Shown piece by piece: positions 7,139-13,206 of a DNA stretch of 14,296 nt. This DNA comes from Sphingobium sp. GTDB taxonomy: Bacteria; Pseudomonadota; Alphaproteobacteria; Sphingomonadales; Sphingomonadaceae. Below the pieces are notes generated by a model. That model made no database searches. It worked only from the letters and a program-made list of their open reading frames with translations, and was not told the DNA's origin. The stretch is taken from the NCBI GenBank assembly GCA_030148625.1, contig JASBTC010000341.1:1-14296 (forward strand), read 5' to 3'. How positions within the stretch are numbered: position 1 is the stretch's first letter; the number at the start of each line of letters is the position of its first letter. Made by a program: the position numbers and the translations under genes.

Positions 7139-7731
7139 TGCGCAAGCACGGCTTCGATCGCCTCGGGTTTGCCATCCTGGGGGACGAGCGCGATCGGCGC
7201 ACCGTCGGGCCCCATCAGATAGCTGACGTCCGAATGATCCATCAGATAATCCTTGGCGCCCGGCTCACCTGCCTTGCGATAATAGACGGCATAGCCTTTG
7301 GCGACCGCCGCGATCTGCTCGGGCGTGCCGGTCAGTCCGATCAGCTTCGGATGGAAATTGCCGACGAACTGCTTGAGCGCGGGTGGCGTATCGCGTTCCG
7401 GATCGACCGAGATGAAGATCGGCTGAAGCCTGGCCGCGGCCGCCGGATTCGCTTTCTCGAACAGGCGATAACCCTGCATCAGCCGCTGCATGCTGACCGG
7501 GCATACATCGGGGCAGAAGGTATAGCCGAAATAGATCAGCCGATATTTGCCCGCGAAATCGCTGTCCTTCACAGTCTTGCCATCCTGGTCGGTCAGCGCG
7601 AAGCTGGCGCCCAGCGTGGCGCCGGCAAGCGGCGGTTCGGCGGATGCCGCCGCCTGCCGATTGCAGCCGGTCAGCGAAAGAAATGCCGCCACGGGCAGCA
7701 GAGTGAGGGCGAAGCGCGCGATTTCGTTCAT
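7126..7731 (-). CDS. SCO1/SenC-family copper-binding lipoprotein
   Basis: 201 residues with a thioredoxin-like fold. In this family the protein delivers copper to, or keeps reduced, the CuA site of cytochrome c oxidase. The N-terminus MNEIARFALTLLPVAAFLSL ends in the lipobox LTGC with Cys23, indicating a lipoprotein anchored on the periplasmic side. The copper motif CPDVC (Cys73, Cys77) and distal His166 in MDHSDVSYLM complete the three-ligand site. FISVDPERDTP is a further family signature. ATG 7746 is in frame and would add five residues (MAGTA) before the signal; ATG 7731 places the signal peptide normally. First gene of the - strand trio, divergent from the ankyrin gene. No cytochrome oxidase gene lies nearby. 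Confidence 0.93.
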   Translation of the reverse strand: MNEIARFALTLLPVAAFLSLTGCNRQAAASAEPPLAGATLGASFALTDQDGKTVKDSDFAGKYRLIYFGYTFCPDVCPVSMQRLMQGYRLFEKANPAAAARLQPIFISVDPERDTPPALKQFVGNFHPKLIGLTGTPEQIAAVAKGYAVYYRKAGEPGAKDYLMDHSDVSYLMGPDGAPIALVPQDGKPEAIEAVLAQWVK

Positions 7732-7788
7732 GGCGGTGCCAGCCATGCTTTGCTATGGCCGCAAGCGCAAGACGTCAGGGAATGTTGA

Positions 7789-8403
7789 ATGAGCGAATTC
7801 ATGAAGGGCGCGGTGCGCACGGGGCTGGCCATGCTGGCCGCGGCGGCGCTGCTGTTGCCGGGCATGGCCGCGGCGCAATTCCAGTCACCCGCCTATCAGT
7901 TCCTGAAGGCGGTGCGCGACGCCGATGGCGCCAAAGCCACCGAATTGCTGAACGAACCGGGCACCACCATCATCGACAGCCGTGACCTGTCCACGGGCCA
8001 GACCGCGCTCCATATCGTCGTGGCGCGCCGCGACCTCAGCTGGCTGGGCTTCCTGCTGGCGCGCAGCCCGCGCGTCGATGCGGAGGACAAGCAAGGCAAT
8101 ACGCCGCTGATGATCGCCGCGCAGCTGAACTTCGCCGAAGGCGCCGCCGCACTGATCCAGCGGCGCGCGCGTGTCGACGAGGCCAATAATTCGGGCGAGA
8201 CGCCGCTGATCCGCGCAGTGCAGCTTCGCGATATCCGCATGGTCCGCCTGTTGCTCGATGCCGGCGCCAATCCCGACAGGGCCGATACGCTGGCCGGCAT
8301 GTCCGCGCGCGATTATGCCAAGCGCGACGCGCGCGGCAGCGCTGTGTTGCGTGCGATCGAGGACGCGAAGAAGCCCAAGGCCGCGACCGTGGGGCCGAAA
8401 TAG
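7789..8403 (+). CDS. exported ankyrin-repeat protein
   Basis: 204 residues. A signal peptide (basic Lys6/Arg10, hydrophobic 11-25, cleavage after AAA at about 29) directs it to the periplasm. A degenerate N-cap helix pair (34-66) is followed by three recognisable ankyrin repeats beginning TGQTALHIV (69), GNTPLMIAA (103) and GETPLIRAV (136), then a C-cap unit GMSARDYAK (170). The lysine-rich tail ends at residue 204. Ankyrin repeats bind proteins; no partner can be named. The start ATG 7789 has AGGG (7777-7780) 8 nt upstream. It is divergent from the SCO lipoprotein gene across only 57 nt, so the two probably share a control region. It is convergent with gpsA, from which REP-like hairpins separate it. 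Confidence 0.9.
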   Translation: MSEFMKGAVRTGLAMLAAAALLLPGMAAAQFQSPAYQFLKAVRDADGAKATELLNEPGTTIIDSRDLSTGQTALHIVVARRDLSWLGFLLARSPRVDAEDKQGNTPLMIAAQLNFAEGAAALIQRRARVDEANNSGETPLIRAVQLRDIRMVRLLLDAGANPDRADTLAGMSARDYAKRDARGSAVLRAIEDAKKPKAATVGPK

Positions 8404-8412
8404 GCTCCCTTC

Positions 8413-8442
8413 CGTCACCCTGAACGCGTTTCAGGGTCGATG
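8413..8442. repeat. REP-like palindromic unit, copy 1
   Basis: A 30-nt unit with an 8-bp stem, ACCCTGAA (8417-8424) pairing with TTCAGGGT (8430-8437) around loop CGCGT. It begins 10 nt after the ankyrin-gene stop. Copy 2 lies 30 nt further on in inverted orientation. 24 of 30 positions match after reverse complementing, and four of the six differences are two compensated base pairs in the stem. Confidence 0.75.
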
Positions 8443-8472
8443 CCGAAACGGACGCGATGGTGCGGGTGGTCG

Positions 8473-8502
8473 CATGGATGCTGAAACACGTTCAGCATGA
8501 CG
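8473..8502. repeat. REP-like palindromic unit, copy 2 (inverted)
   Basis: A 30-nt unit with an 8-bp stem, ATGCTGAA (8478-8485) pairing with TTCAGCAT (8491-8498) around loop ACACG. It is the reverse-oriented partner of copy 1 and ends 12 nt before the gpsA stop. Together the pair fills the convergent ankyrin/gpsA junction, the arrangement seen in REP doublets (BIME-like elements) of other bacteria. It may also limit read-through from both sides, although no T tract is present. Confidence 0.75.
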
Positions 8503-8514
8503 CTCCGGGTCGCC

Positions 8515-9495
8515 TCAGCGCCCTTCGGACCTGAGCGGGCGGGCGAGCAGCGCCGATACGATCGTATCGGCCGAAGCGGAGCCGTCGAGCAGCGCGCAGA
8601 CCGCGTCGACCACCGGCATGTCCACGCCGATCGCGCGTGCGGCCTCCTGCAGGACGGGTGCAGTGAACGCGCCTTCGGCGATCGTCCGGCGATCCGCCAT
8701 CAGTTCGGCGGCGCCACGCCCTTCGCCCAATCCCTTGCCGAGCGAGAAATTGCGCGACTGGGTCGAGGAGCAGGTGAGCACGAGATCGCCCAGCCCCGAC
8801 AGCCCCGACAAAGTTTCGACCCGCGCGCCCTTGGCGAGGCCGAAGCGCGTCATTTCGGCGAATCCGCGCGCGATCAGCGCCGAGCGCGCATTCAAGCCGA
8901 GACCGCGGCCATCGACCACGCCGCAGGCGATAGCGAGCACATTCTTCACCGCGCCGCCAATCTCAGATCCGATCACGTCGGTCGAGGCATAGGGCCGGAA
9001 ATTCGGCCTGGCGAGGCGTTCGGCGAGCGTGGCGCCGATCGCGGCATCGGCGCAGGCCAGGGTCACCGCGGTCGGCAAGCCCTTTGCCACTTCATGCGCG
9101 AAAGTGGGGCCGGAGATCACCGCGATCGCGGCGTTGGGCTGAATCTCCTCTGCCACTTCCGACACCAGCTTGCGGCTGCCAGCCTCGATCCCCTTCGAAC
9201 ACAGCACCAGCGGGATTCCCGAGGCGTCGATGCCGCTCAATATGCCGCGGACATGCTGCGCCGGCGTCACCACCAGCAGCGCGTCGCATCCTTCCAGATC
9301 GGCAAGCCGGCCGGTCGCGCGGATCGCGGGCGAAAGCGGCACGCCCGCCAGATAGACCGGATTCTCGCGCGTGGCGTTCACCGCCTCGACCACATCGGGC
9401 TCCAGCGCCCAGAGCAGCACCGGCTCTCCGCCCGCCGCGGCCACCTGGGCCAGTGCGGTGCCCCAGGCCCCGCCGCCGATGACGCCGATCCTCAT
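8515..9495 (-). CDS. gpsA: NAD(P)-dependent glycerol-3-phosphate dehydrogenase
   Basis: 326 residues. It reduces dihydroxyacetone phosphate to sn-glycerol-3-phosphate in the cytosol, supplying the backbone for phospholipids. The Rossmann motif GGGAWGTALA is at residues 7-16. The substrate-site segments LLVVTPAQ, CSKGIE and SGPTFAHEVAKG follow. The catalytic lysine is Lys184 in GAVKNVLAIA, and GLSGLGDLVLTCSS lies near residue 235. The length is normal (E. coli 339). The ATG at 9495 lies in the second copy of a 14-bp tandem duplication that also contains the tsaD stop, so the two genes are separated by 10 nt and probably co-transcribed. The start is unambiguous because the FAD/NAD-type strand begins at residue 2. 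Confidence 0.97.
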   Translation of the reverse strand: MRIGVIGGGAWGTALAQVAAAGGEPVLLWALEPDVVEAVNATRENPVYLAGVPLSPAIRATGRLADLEGCDALLVVTPAQHVRGILSGIDASGIPLVLCSKGIEAGSRKLVSEVAEEIQPNAAIAVISGPTFAHEVAKGLPTAVTLACADAAIGATLAERLARPNFRPYASTDVIGSEIGGAVKNVLAIACGVVDGRGLGLNARSALIARGFAEMTRFGLAKGARVETLSGLSGLGDLVLTCSSTQSRNFSLGKGLGEGRGAAELMADRRTIAEGAFTAPVLQEAARAIGVDMPVVDAVCALLDGSASADTIVSALLARPLRSEGR

Positions 9496-9513
9496 GCCTC
9501 GATCCTCATGCCT
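9486..9513. repeat. 14-bp perfect tandem duplication at the tsaD/gpsA junction
   Basis: On the + strand, bases 9486-9499 and 9500-9513 are identical (CGATCCTCATGCCT). On the coding strand each copy contains GGCATGAGG. The upstream copy supplies the TGA stop of tsaD in an ATGA, and the downstream copy supplies the start ATG of gpsA. This looks like duplication of an ancestral ATGA stop/start overlap. Confidence 0.85.
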
Positions 9514-10540
9514 TCACCCCTGCCCCACGGACCTTCTCCGCATCCGGATCGAGCGGCCAACGTGGCCGCGCCGCCACGTCGAGCGGATCGGTGAGTCCCG
9601 CCGCGAAACGCTCCGCGCCGGCCCAGGCGATCATCGCGGCATTGTCGGTGCACAGCCAGAGCGGCGGCGCGGAAAAGGGCAGGCCATGCTGGGCCGCAAG
9701 CGCCTGCAGCGCGGCACGGATGGCGCCGTTCGCGGCAACGCCGCCCGCCACGACCAGCGCGGTCGCGCCCGGGGTCCGCGCGATGGCGCGGCGCGTGCGA
9801 TCGACCAGGCAATCGACGACAGCCTGCTGGAAGCTCGCGGCAATATCCTGCGGCCTGTGCACGCCGGCATCGCGCGCGCGCAGGACCGCGCTTTTGAGGC
9901 CGGCGAAGGAGAAATGCGGCTCGGCGCTGCCGACCAGCGGCCGGGGCAGGGGCACCGCCGACGCATTGCCCTCTGCCGCCGCGCGCTCCACCGCCGGCCC
10001 GCCGGGAAAGCCGAGCCCGAGCAGCTTGGCGGTCTTGTCGAACGCTTCGCCCGCCGCATCGTCGATCGTCGTCGCCAGCCGGCGATAGCGCCCGACCCCC
10101 TCGACCAGCAGCAACTGGCAATGCCCGCCCGAGACCAGCAGCAGCAGATAGGGGAAGCGCAGATCGGGATCGGCCAGACGCGGCGAGAGGGCGTGCCCCT
10201 CCAGATGATTGACCGCGATCAGCGGCTTGTCCGCCGCCATCGCCAACGCCTTGGCGGTGACCAGCCCGACCATGACGCCACCGATCAGCCCGGGCCCGGC
10301 GGTCGCGGCGATCGCGTCGACATCGGCCAGGCCGAGGCCGGCTTCGTCGAGCGCAGCCGCCACAAGTGGTTCGAGCGCCTCGACATGCGCACGCGCCGCA
10401 ATCTCCGGCACCACCCCGCCGAACGGGCGATGCGCTGCTTCCTGACCCGCCAGCCGGTGCGACAGGATCTGCCGGTCGCCCGTGACCAACGCAGCCGCGG
10501 TTTCGTCGCAGCTCGATTCGATGCCGAGAATGATCGTCAT
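9506..10540 (-). CDS. tsaD: tRNA N6-adenosine threonylcarbamoyltransferase TsaD
   Basis: 344 residues. With TsaB and TsaE it transfers the threonylcarbamoyl group from TC-AMP to A37 of ANN-decoding tRNAs (t6A). ASKHA-fold signatures are clear: [13 protein letters not shown] at 6-18, PEIAARAH ending at His52, the metal ligands His112 and His116 in [14 protein letters not shown] near 136-144, [20 protein letters not shown] and [12 protein letters not shown], with the C-terminal metal aspartate in [12 protein letters not shown]. The length is normal (E. coli 337). The start ATG 10540 is followed directly by the first strand TIILGIESS. It is divergent from hemC across 44 nt and upstream of gpsA, an order I recall as conserved in alphaproteobacteria. 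Confidence 0.97.
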   Translation of the reverse strand: MTIILGIESSCDETAAALVTGDRQILSHRLAGQEAAHRPFGGVVPEIAARAHVEALEPLVAAALDEAGLGLADVDAIAATAGPGLIGGVMVGLVTAKALAMAADKPLIAVNHLEGHALSPRLADPDLRFPYLLLLVSGGHCQLLLVEGVGRYRRLATTIDDAAGEAFDKTAKLLGLGFPGGPAVERAAAEGNASAVPLPRPLVGSAEPHFSFAGLKSAVLRARDAGVHRPQDIAASFQQAVVDCLVDRTRRAIARTPGATALVVAGGVAANGAIRAALQALAAQHGLPFSAPPLWLCTDNAAMIAWAGAERFAAGLTDPLDVAARPRWPLDPDAEKVRGAGVKA

Positions 10541-10584
10541 GCCCCTTCCATCTAGTCTGCAGCACGGCTAGCACAAGCGCCGCC

Positions 10585-11511
10585 ATGCCCACCCCAGCTT
10601 TGCCCCTCAAGCTCGGCACCCGCGGATCGCCGCTCGCGCTCGTTCAGGCCCATATGGTGCGTGACGCGCTGATCGCCACGCATGGCTGGGATATGGACGC
10701 GATCGAGATCGTCACGGTCAAGACGACGGGGGACCTGATCCAGGACCGCCCGCTGTCCGAACTGGGCGGCAAGGCATTGTGGACCAAGGAACTCGAACGC
10801 GCGCTCGACGATGGCGGCATCGATTTCGCCGTCCATTCGATGAAGGACGTCGAGACCGTCCGGCCGGCGGAGATCGCGATCGCCGCGATGCTTGCGCGCG
10901 CCGATGTCCGCGACCGGCTGATCGGCGCCGAGAGCATCGATGCGCTGGCCCGGGGCGCGCGTGTCGGCACCAGTTCACCGCGCCGCGCCGCGCAATTGCT
11001 GCGCGAACGGCCGGATCTGGAGATCGTGCTGTTCCGCGGCAATGTCGATACGCGCCTTGCCAAGCTTGCGCGTGGCGAGGCCGAAGCGACGTTGCTGGCG
11101 GCAGCGGGGCTCGAGCGGCTGGACCGGCCCGATATCGGTACGCCGATCGCGGTGGAGACGATGCTGCCGGCGCCGTCGCAAGGCGCGGTCGGGATTGAAT
11201 GCCTGGCCGAACGCACCGAAATCCGAAATTTGCTCGCCGCGATCGATCATCGGCCGACCAGCCTGTGCGTTCGTGCCGAACGGGCGCTGCTCGAGCGGCT
11301 GGGCGCGGATTGCCGCGCCCCGGTGGCGGCGCTGGCGCAGATCGACGGCGACCATATCCATCTGCGCGCCGAAATCCTCGCCATGGACGGCAGCCTGTGC
11401 GAGCGCGGCGAGACCCGCATCCCGCCCAGCGATCACGCGCCGGTGACGGCGCTTGCCGAAACGCTGCTTGATCGCGCGGCTCCACCGCTGCGCGCGCTGT
11501 TCGCGGCATGA
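10585..11511 (+). CDS. hemC: porphobilinogen deaminase (hydroxymethylbilane synthase)
   Basis: 308 residues. It joins four porphobilinogen molecules into hydroxymethylbilane in the cytosol, in haem and other tetrapyrrole synthesis. Visible motifs are GTRGSPLALVQA near the N-terminus, DFAVHSMKDV with the likely catalytic Asp80, and GTSSPRRAAQLL with the arginines that hold the growing chain. Cys243 in GADCRAPVAA anchors the dipyrromethane cofactor and corresponds to E. coli Cys242. The length is typical (E. coli 313). The start ATG 10585 follows GCCGCC with no clear Shine-Dalgarno, so the leader may be very short. Its stop overlaps hemD as ATGA (11508-11511). Confidence 0.97.
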   Translation: MPTPALPLKLGTRGSPLALVQAHMVRDALIATHGWDMDAIEIVTVKTTGDLIQDRPLSELGGKALWTKELERALDDGGIDFAVHSMKDVETVRPAEIAIAAMLARADVRDRLIGAESIDALARGARVGTSSPRRAAQLLRERPDLEIVLFRGNVDTRLAKLARGEAEATLLAAAGLERLDRPDIGTPIAVETMLPAPSQGAVGIECLAERTEIRNLLAAIDHRPTSLCVRAERALLERLGADCRAPVAALAQIDGDHIHLRAEILAMDGSLCERGETRIPPSDHAPVTALAETLLDRAAPPLRALFAA

Positions 11512-12191
11512 GCCGTCCGCTGCTGATCCTGCGCCCCGAACCGGGCGCGAGCCGCACGGTGCGCGCCGCCGCCGCGCTCCGGCTCGACGCCGTCGCCGTG
11601 CCCTTGTTCGCGATCGAGCCGCTGCACTGGTTCCCCCCCGATCCGGTCCGCTTCGACGCCGTGATGTTCACCAGCGCCAATGCCGTCCGCGCCGGCGGCG
11701 CCAGCCTGTCGCGCTACGGCGCGCTCCCCGCTTATGCCGTCGGCACGGCAACCGCCGAAGCGGCGCGGCAGACGGGCTTCTCGCATGTCCGCGAGGGACC
11801 TGGCGATGCGGCCGGTCTGACCGCGCTGCTCGAGGCCGAAGGCGTGCTGCGCGTGCTTCACTTCTGTGGCGCACATCGCCGCGAGTCCGCCGCGCCCGGA
11901 CTGATGATCGAACGCACCACCGTCTACGAATCCGCCACGATCGAGCGCCCCGAGGGGCTGGACGAAGCGCTGGAACAGGCGCCGCTGGCGCTGCTGCATT
12001 CGCCGCGCGCGGCCGAGCGCTTCGCGGCGCTCGTCGATGCGCTCGGCCGTTCGCGCGCGACCATTTCCGTGGCCGCGATCAGCCCGGCCGCCATCGCCGC
12101 GGCAGGATCGGGATGGGCGCGGATGGAAGCGGCCGCCACGCCGGACGATGCGGCATTGCTGGCGCTCGCGGCGCGCTTGTGCGACAAATAA
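11508..12191 (+). CDS. hemD: uroporphyrinogen-III synthase
   Basis: 227 residues. It closes hydroxymethylbilane with inversion of ring D to give uroporphyrinogen III. The family is poorly conserved, and recognition rests on the two-lobe pattern: LLILRPEPGASRT at the N-terminus, MFTSANAVRA near residue 52, YAVGTATAEAARQTGF as the hinge region, LALLHSPRAAERFA in the second lobe and AISPAAIAAAGSGW near the end. The length is on the short side but normal for the family. Its position directly after hemC, coupled through ATGA, makes the assignment firm. The next gene follows after 27 nt. Confidence 0.93.
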   Translation: MSRPLLILRPEPGASRTVRAAAALRLDAVAVPLFAIEPLHWFPPDPVRFDAVMFTSANAVRAGGASLSRYGALPAYAVGTATAEAARQTGFSHVREGPGDAAGLTALLEAEGVLRVLHFCGAHRRESAAPGLMIERTTVYESATIERPEGLDEALEQAPLALLHSPRAAERFAALVDALGRSRATISVAAISPAAIAAAGSGWARMEAAATPDDAALLALAARLCDK

Positions 12192-12218
12192 GCCACGGCA
12201 TCAGGGGATTGGTTGGGC

Positions 12219-13118
12219 ATGGCGAGCGAATATGAGCCGGTCGAGACGACGCCGAGCAGGCCGCGGCCGATGCGCACGCTGCTGATCGTCGCGCTGGTCG
12301 CATTCCTGCTCGGACTGATCGCGATGGGCGTGCTGCTCAAGAAATGGGGCGGCGGCATGGGTTATTTCGGTCGCGAAGCGGCCGTGTCCGGCGGCCCCAC
12401 CGCGCTGGGGCCGACCACGCCGATGCCGATGACGCCGTCACAGGTTCAAGCGCTCCCCGCCAATCCGGCAAGTCTCGACGATCTCACCACCCGCGTTCGC
12501 GACCTGGAGCAACGGCTCGCGCAGATCAGCGTCAGCGCGCGTGCCGCATCAGGCAATGCCTCGCGCGCGGAGGGGTTGCTGGTTGCCTTTGCGGCGCGGC
12601 GCGCACTCGATCGCGGCGTCGCGCTCGGCTATATCGAGGCGCAGTTGCGCGAGCGCTTCGGTGAGGCCCAGCCCCGTGCCGTGGCGATGGTCATCGCCGC
12701 CGCGCGCCAGCCAGTGACGCTGGAGGAATTGCAGATCGCGCTCAACGATCTCGGCCCGCAACTCGCCAGCGCGGGATCGACGCCGAGTTGGTGGGATGGG
12801 CTGAAGCGCGAAGTTTCCGGCCTGATCGTGGTGCGCCGGGCCGGTACGCCCTCGCCCTTGCCCATCGAACGCCTGCAGCGCGCCAAGCGCCGGCTCGAAG
12901 GCGGTCAGGTCGATGCGGCACTGGCCGAAGTCGCGCGGATGCCGGGCCGCGACAAGGCGGCGAACTGGATGGCGAATGCGCGGCGCTATATCGAGGCGCG
13001 CCGCGCGCTCGACATCATCGAGACCGCCGCGATCCTCGATCGTCCCGATGACGCAATGCCATTGCCCGCGCCGGGCGCATCGCCGGAACAGGATGCCCCG
13101 CTGCCTTCGGCGAGTTGA
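12219..13118 (+). CDS. mitofilin-like inner-membrane protein (COG4223 type)
   Basis: 299 residues. A short proline-rich cytoplasmic tail is followed by one membrane helix (about 20-40), a glycine/proline linker, a predicted coiled coil (about 86-110, LTTRVRDLEQRLAQI) and a helical C-terminal domain. That domain reads WWDGLKREVSGLIVVRR (from 191), then RAKRRLEGGQVDAALAEVA and NWMANARRYIEARRAL. This matches the C-terminal signature of alphaproteobacterial mitofilin (Mic60) homologues. The location after hemCD is also the one known for these proteins, which are sometimes named HemX-like. The role is probably envelope or membrane organisation; any haem role is only positional. ATG 12219 is preferred. 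TTG 12213 is in frame with AGGGG (12203-12207) five bases upstream and would add two residues. Confidence 0.8.
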   Translation: MASEYEPVETTPSRPRPMRTLLIVALVAFLLGLIAMGVLLKKWGGGMGYFGREAAVSGGPTALGPTTPMPMTPSQVQALPANPASLDDLTTRVRDLEQRLAQISVSARAASGNASRAEGLLVAFAARRALDRGVALGYIEAQLRERFGEAQPRAVAMVIAAARQPVTLEELQIALNDLGPQLASAGSTPSWWDGLKREVSGLIVVRRAGTPSPLPIERLQRAKRRLEGGQVDAALAEVARMPGRDKAANWMANARRYIEARRALDIIETAAILDRPDDAMPLPAPGASPEQDAPLPSAS

Positions 13119-13142
13119 TCGCGTCCCCTTCCGGGTTCTTGT

Positions 13143-13171
13143 TTGACGATTGTATAATAGTGTCGCAGGAT
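13143..13171 (+). promoter_or_regulatory. promoter-like AT-rich segment before the amidohydrolase gene
   Basis: A perfect TATAAT (13153-13158) stands out in the GC-rich sequence about 50 nt before the ATG, but no good -35 box lies 15-19 nt upstream of it. TTGACG (13143-13148) could instead serve as a -35 box with a weak CAGGAT (13166-13171) as its -10. Either reading places the start of transcription in the 88-nt gap after the mitofilin-like gene. Confidence 0.4.
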
Positions 13172-13196
13172 GCGCTTCGGGGCCATCGGGCTCCGG

Positions 13197-13201
13197 GGAG
13201 G
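13197..13201 (+). promoter_or_regulatory. ribosome binding site of the amidohydrolase gene
   Basis: GGAGG lies five nt before ATG 13207, the strongest Shine-Dalgarno site in the window. It fixes the start of a gene whose 3' end is outside the window. Confidence 0.7.
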
Positions 13202-13206
13202 ACTCC

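Noticed and set aside
8497..10555. Two long + strand open frames (8497-9594 and 9371-10555)
   Set aside because: They lie opposite gpsA and tsaD, whose motifs are unmistakable; neither frame has a plausible domain.
10541..10584. Shared divergent promoter at the palindromic GCTAGC (10567-10572) between tsaD and hemC
   Set aside because: GCTAGC could be a -10 element on either strand, but no convincing -35 box lies at the right distance either way, so I did not annotate it.
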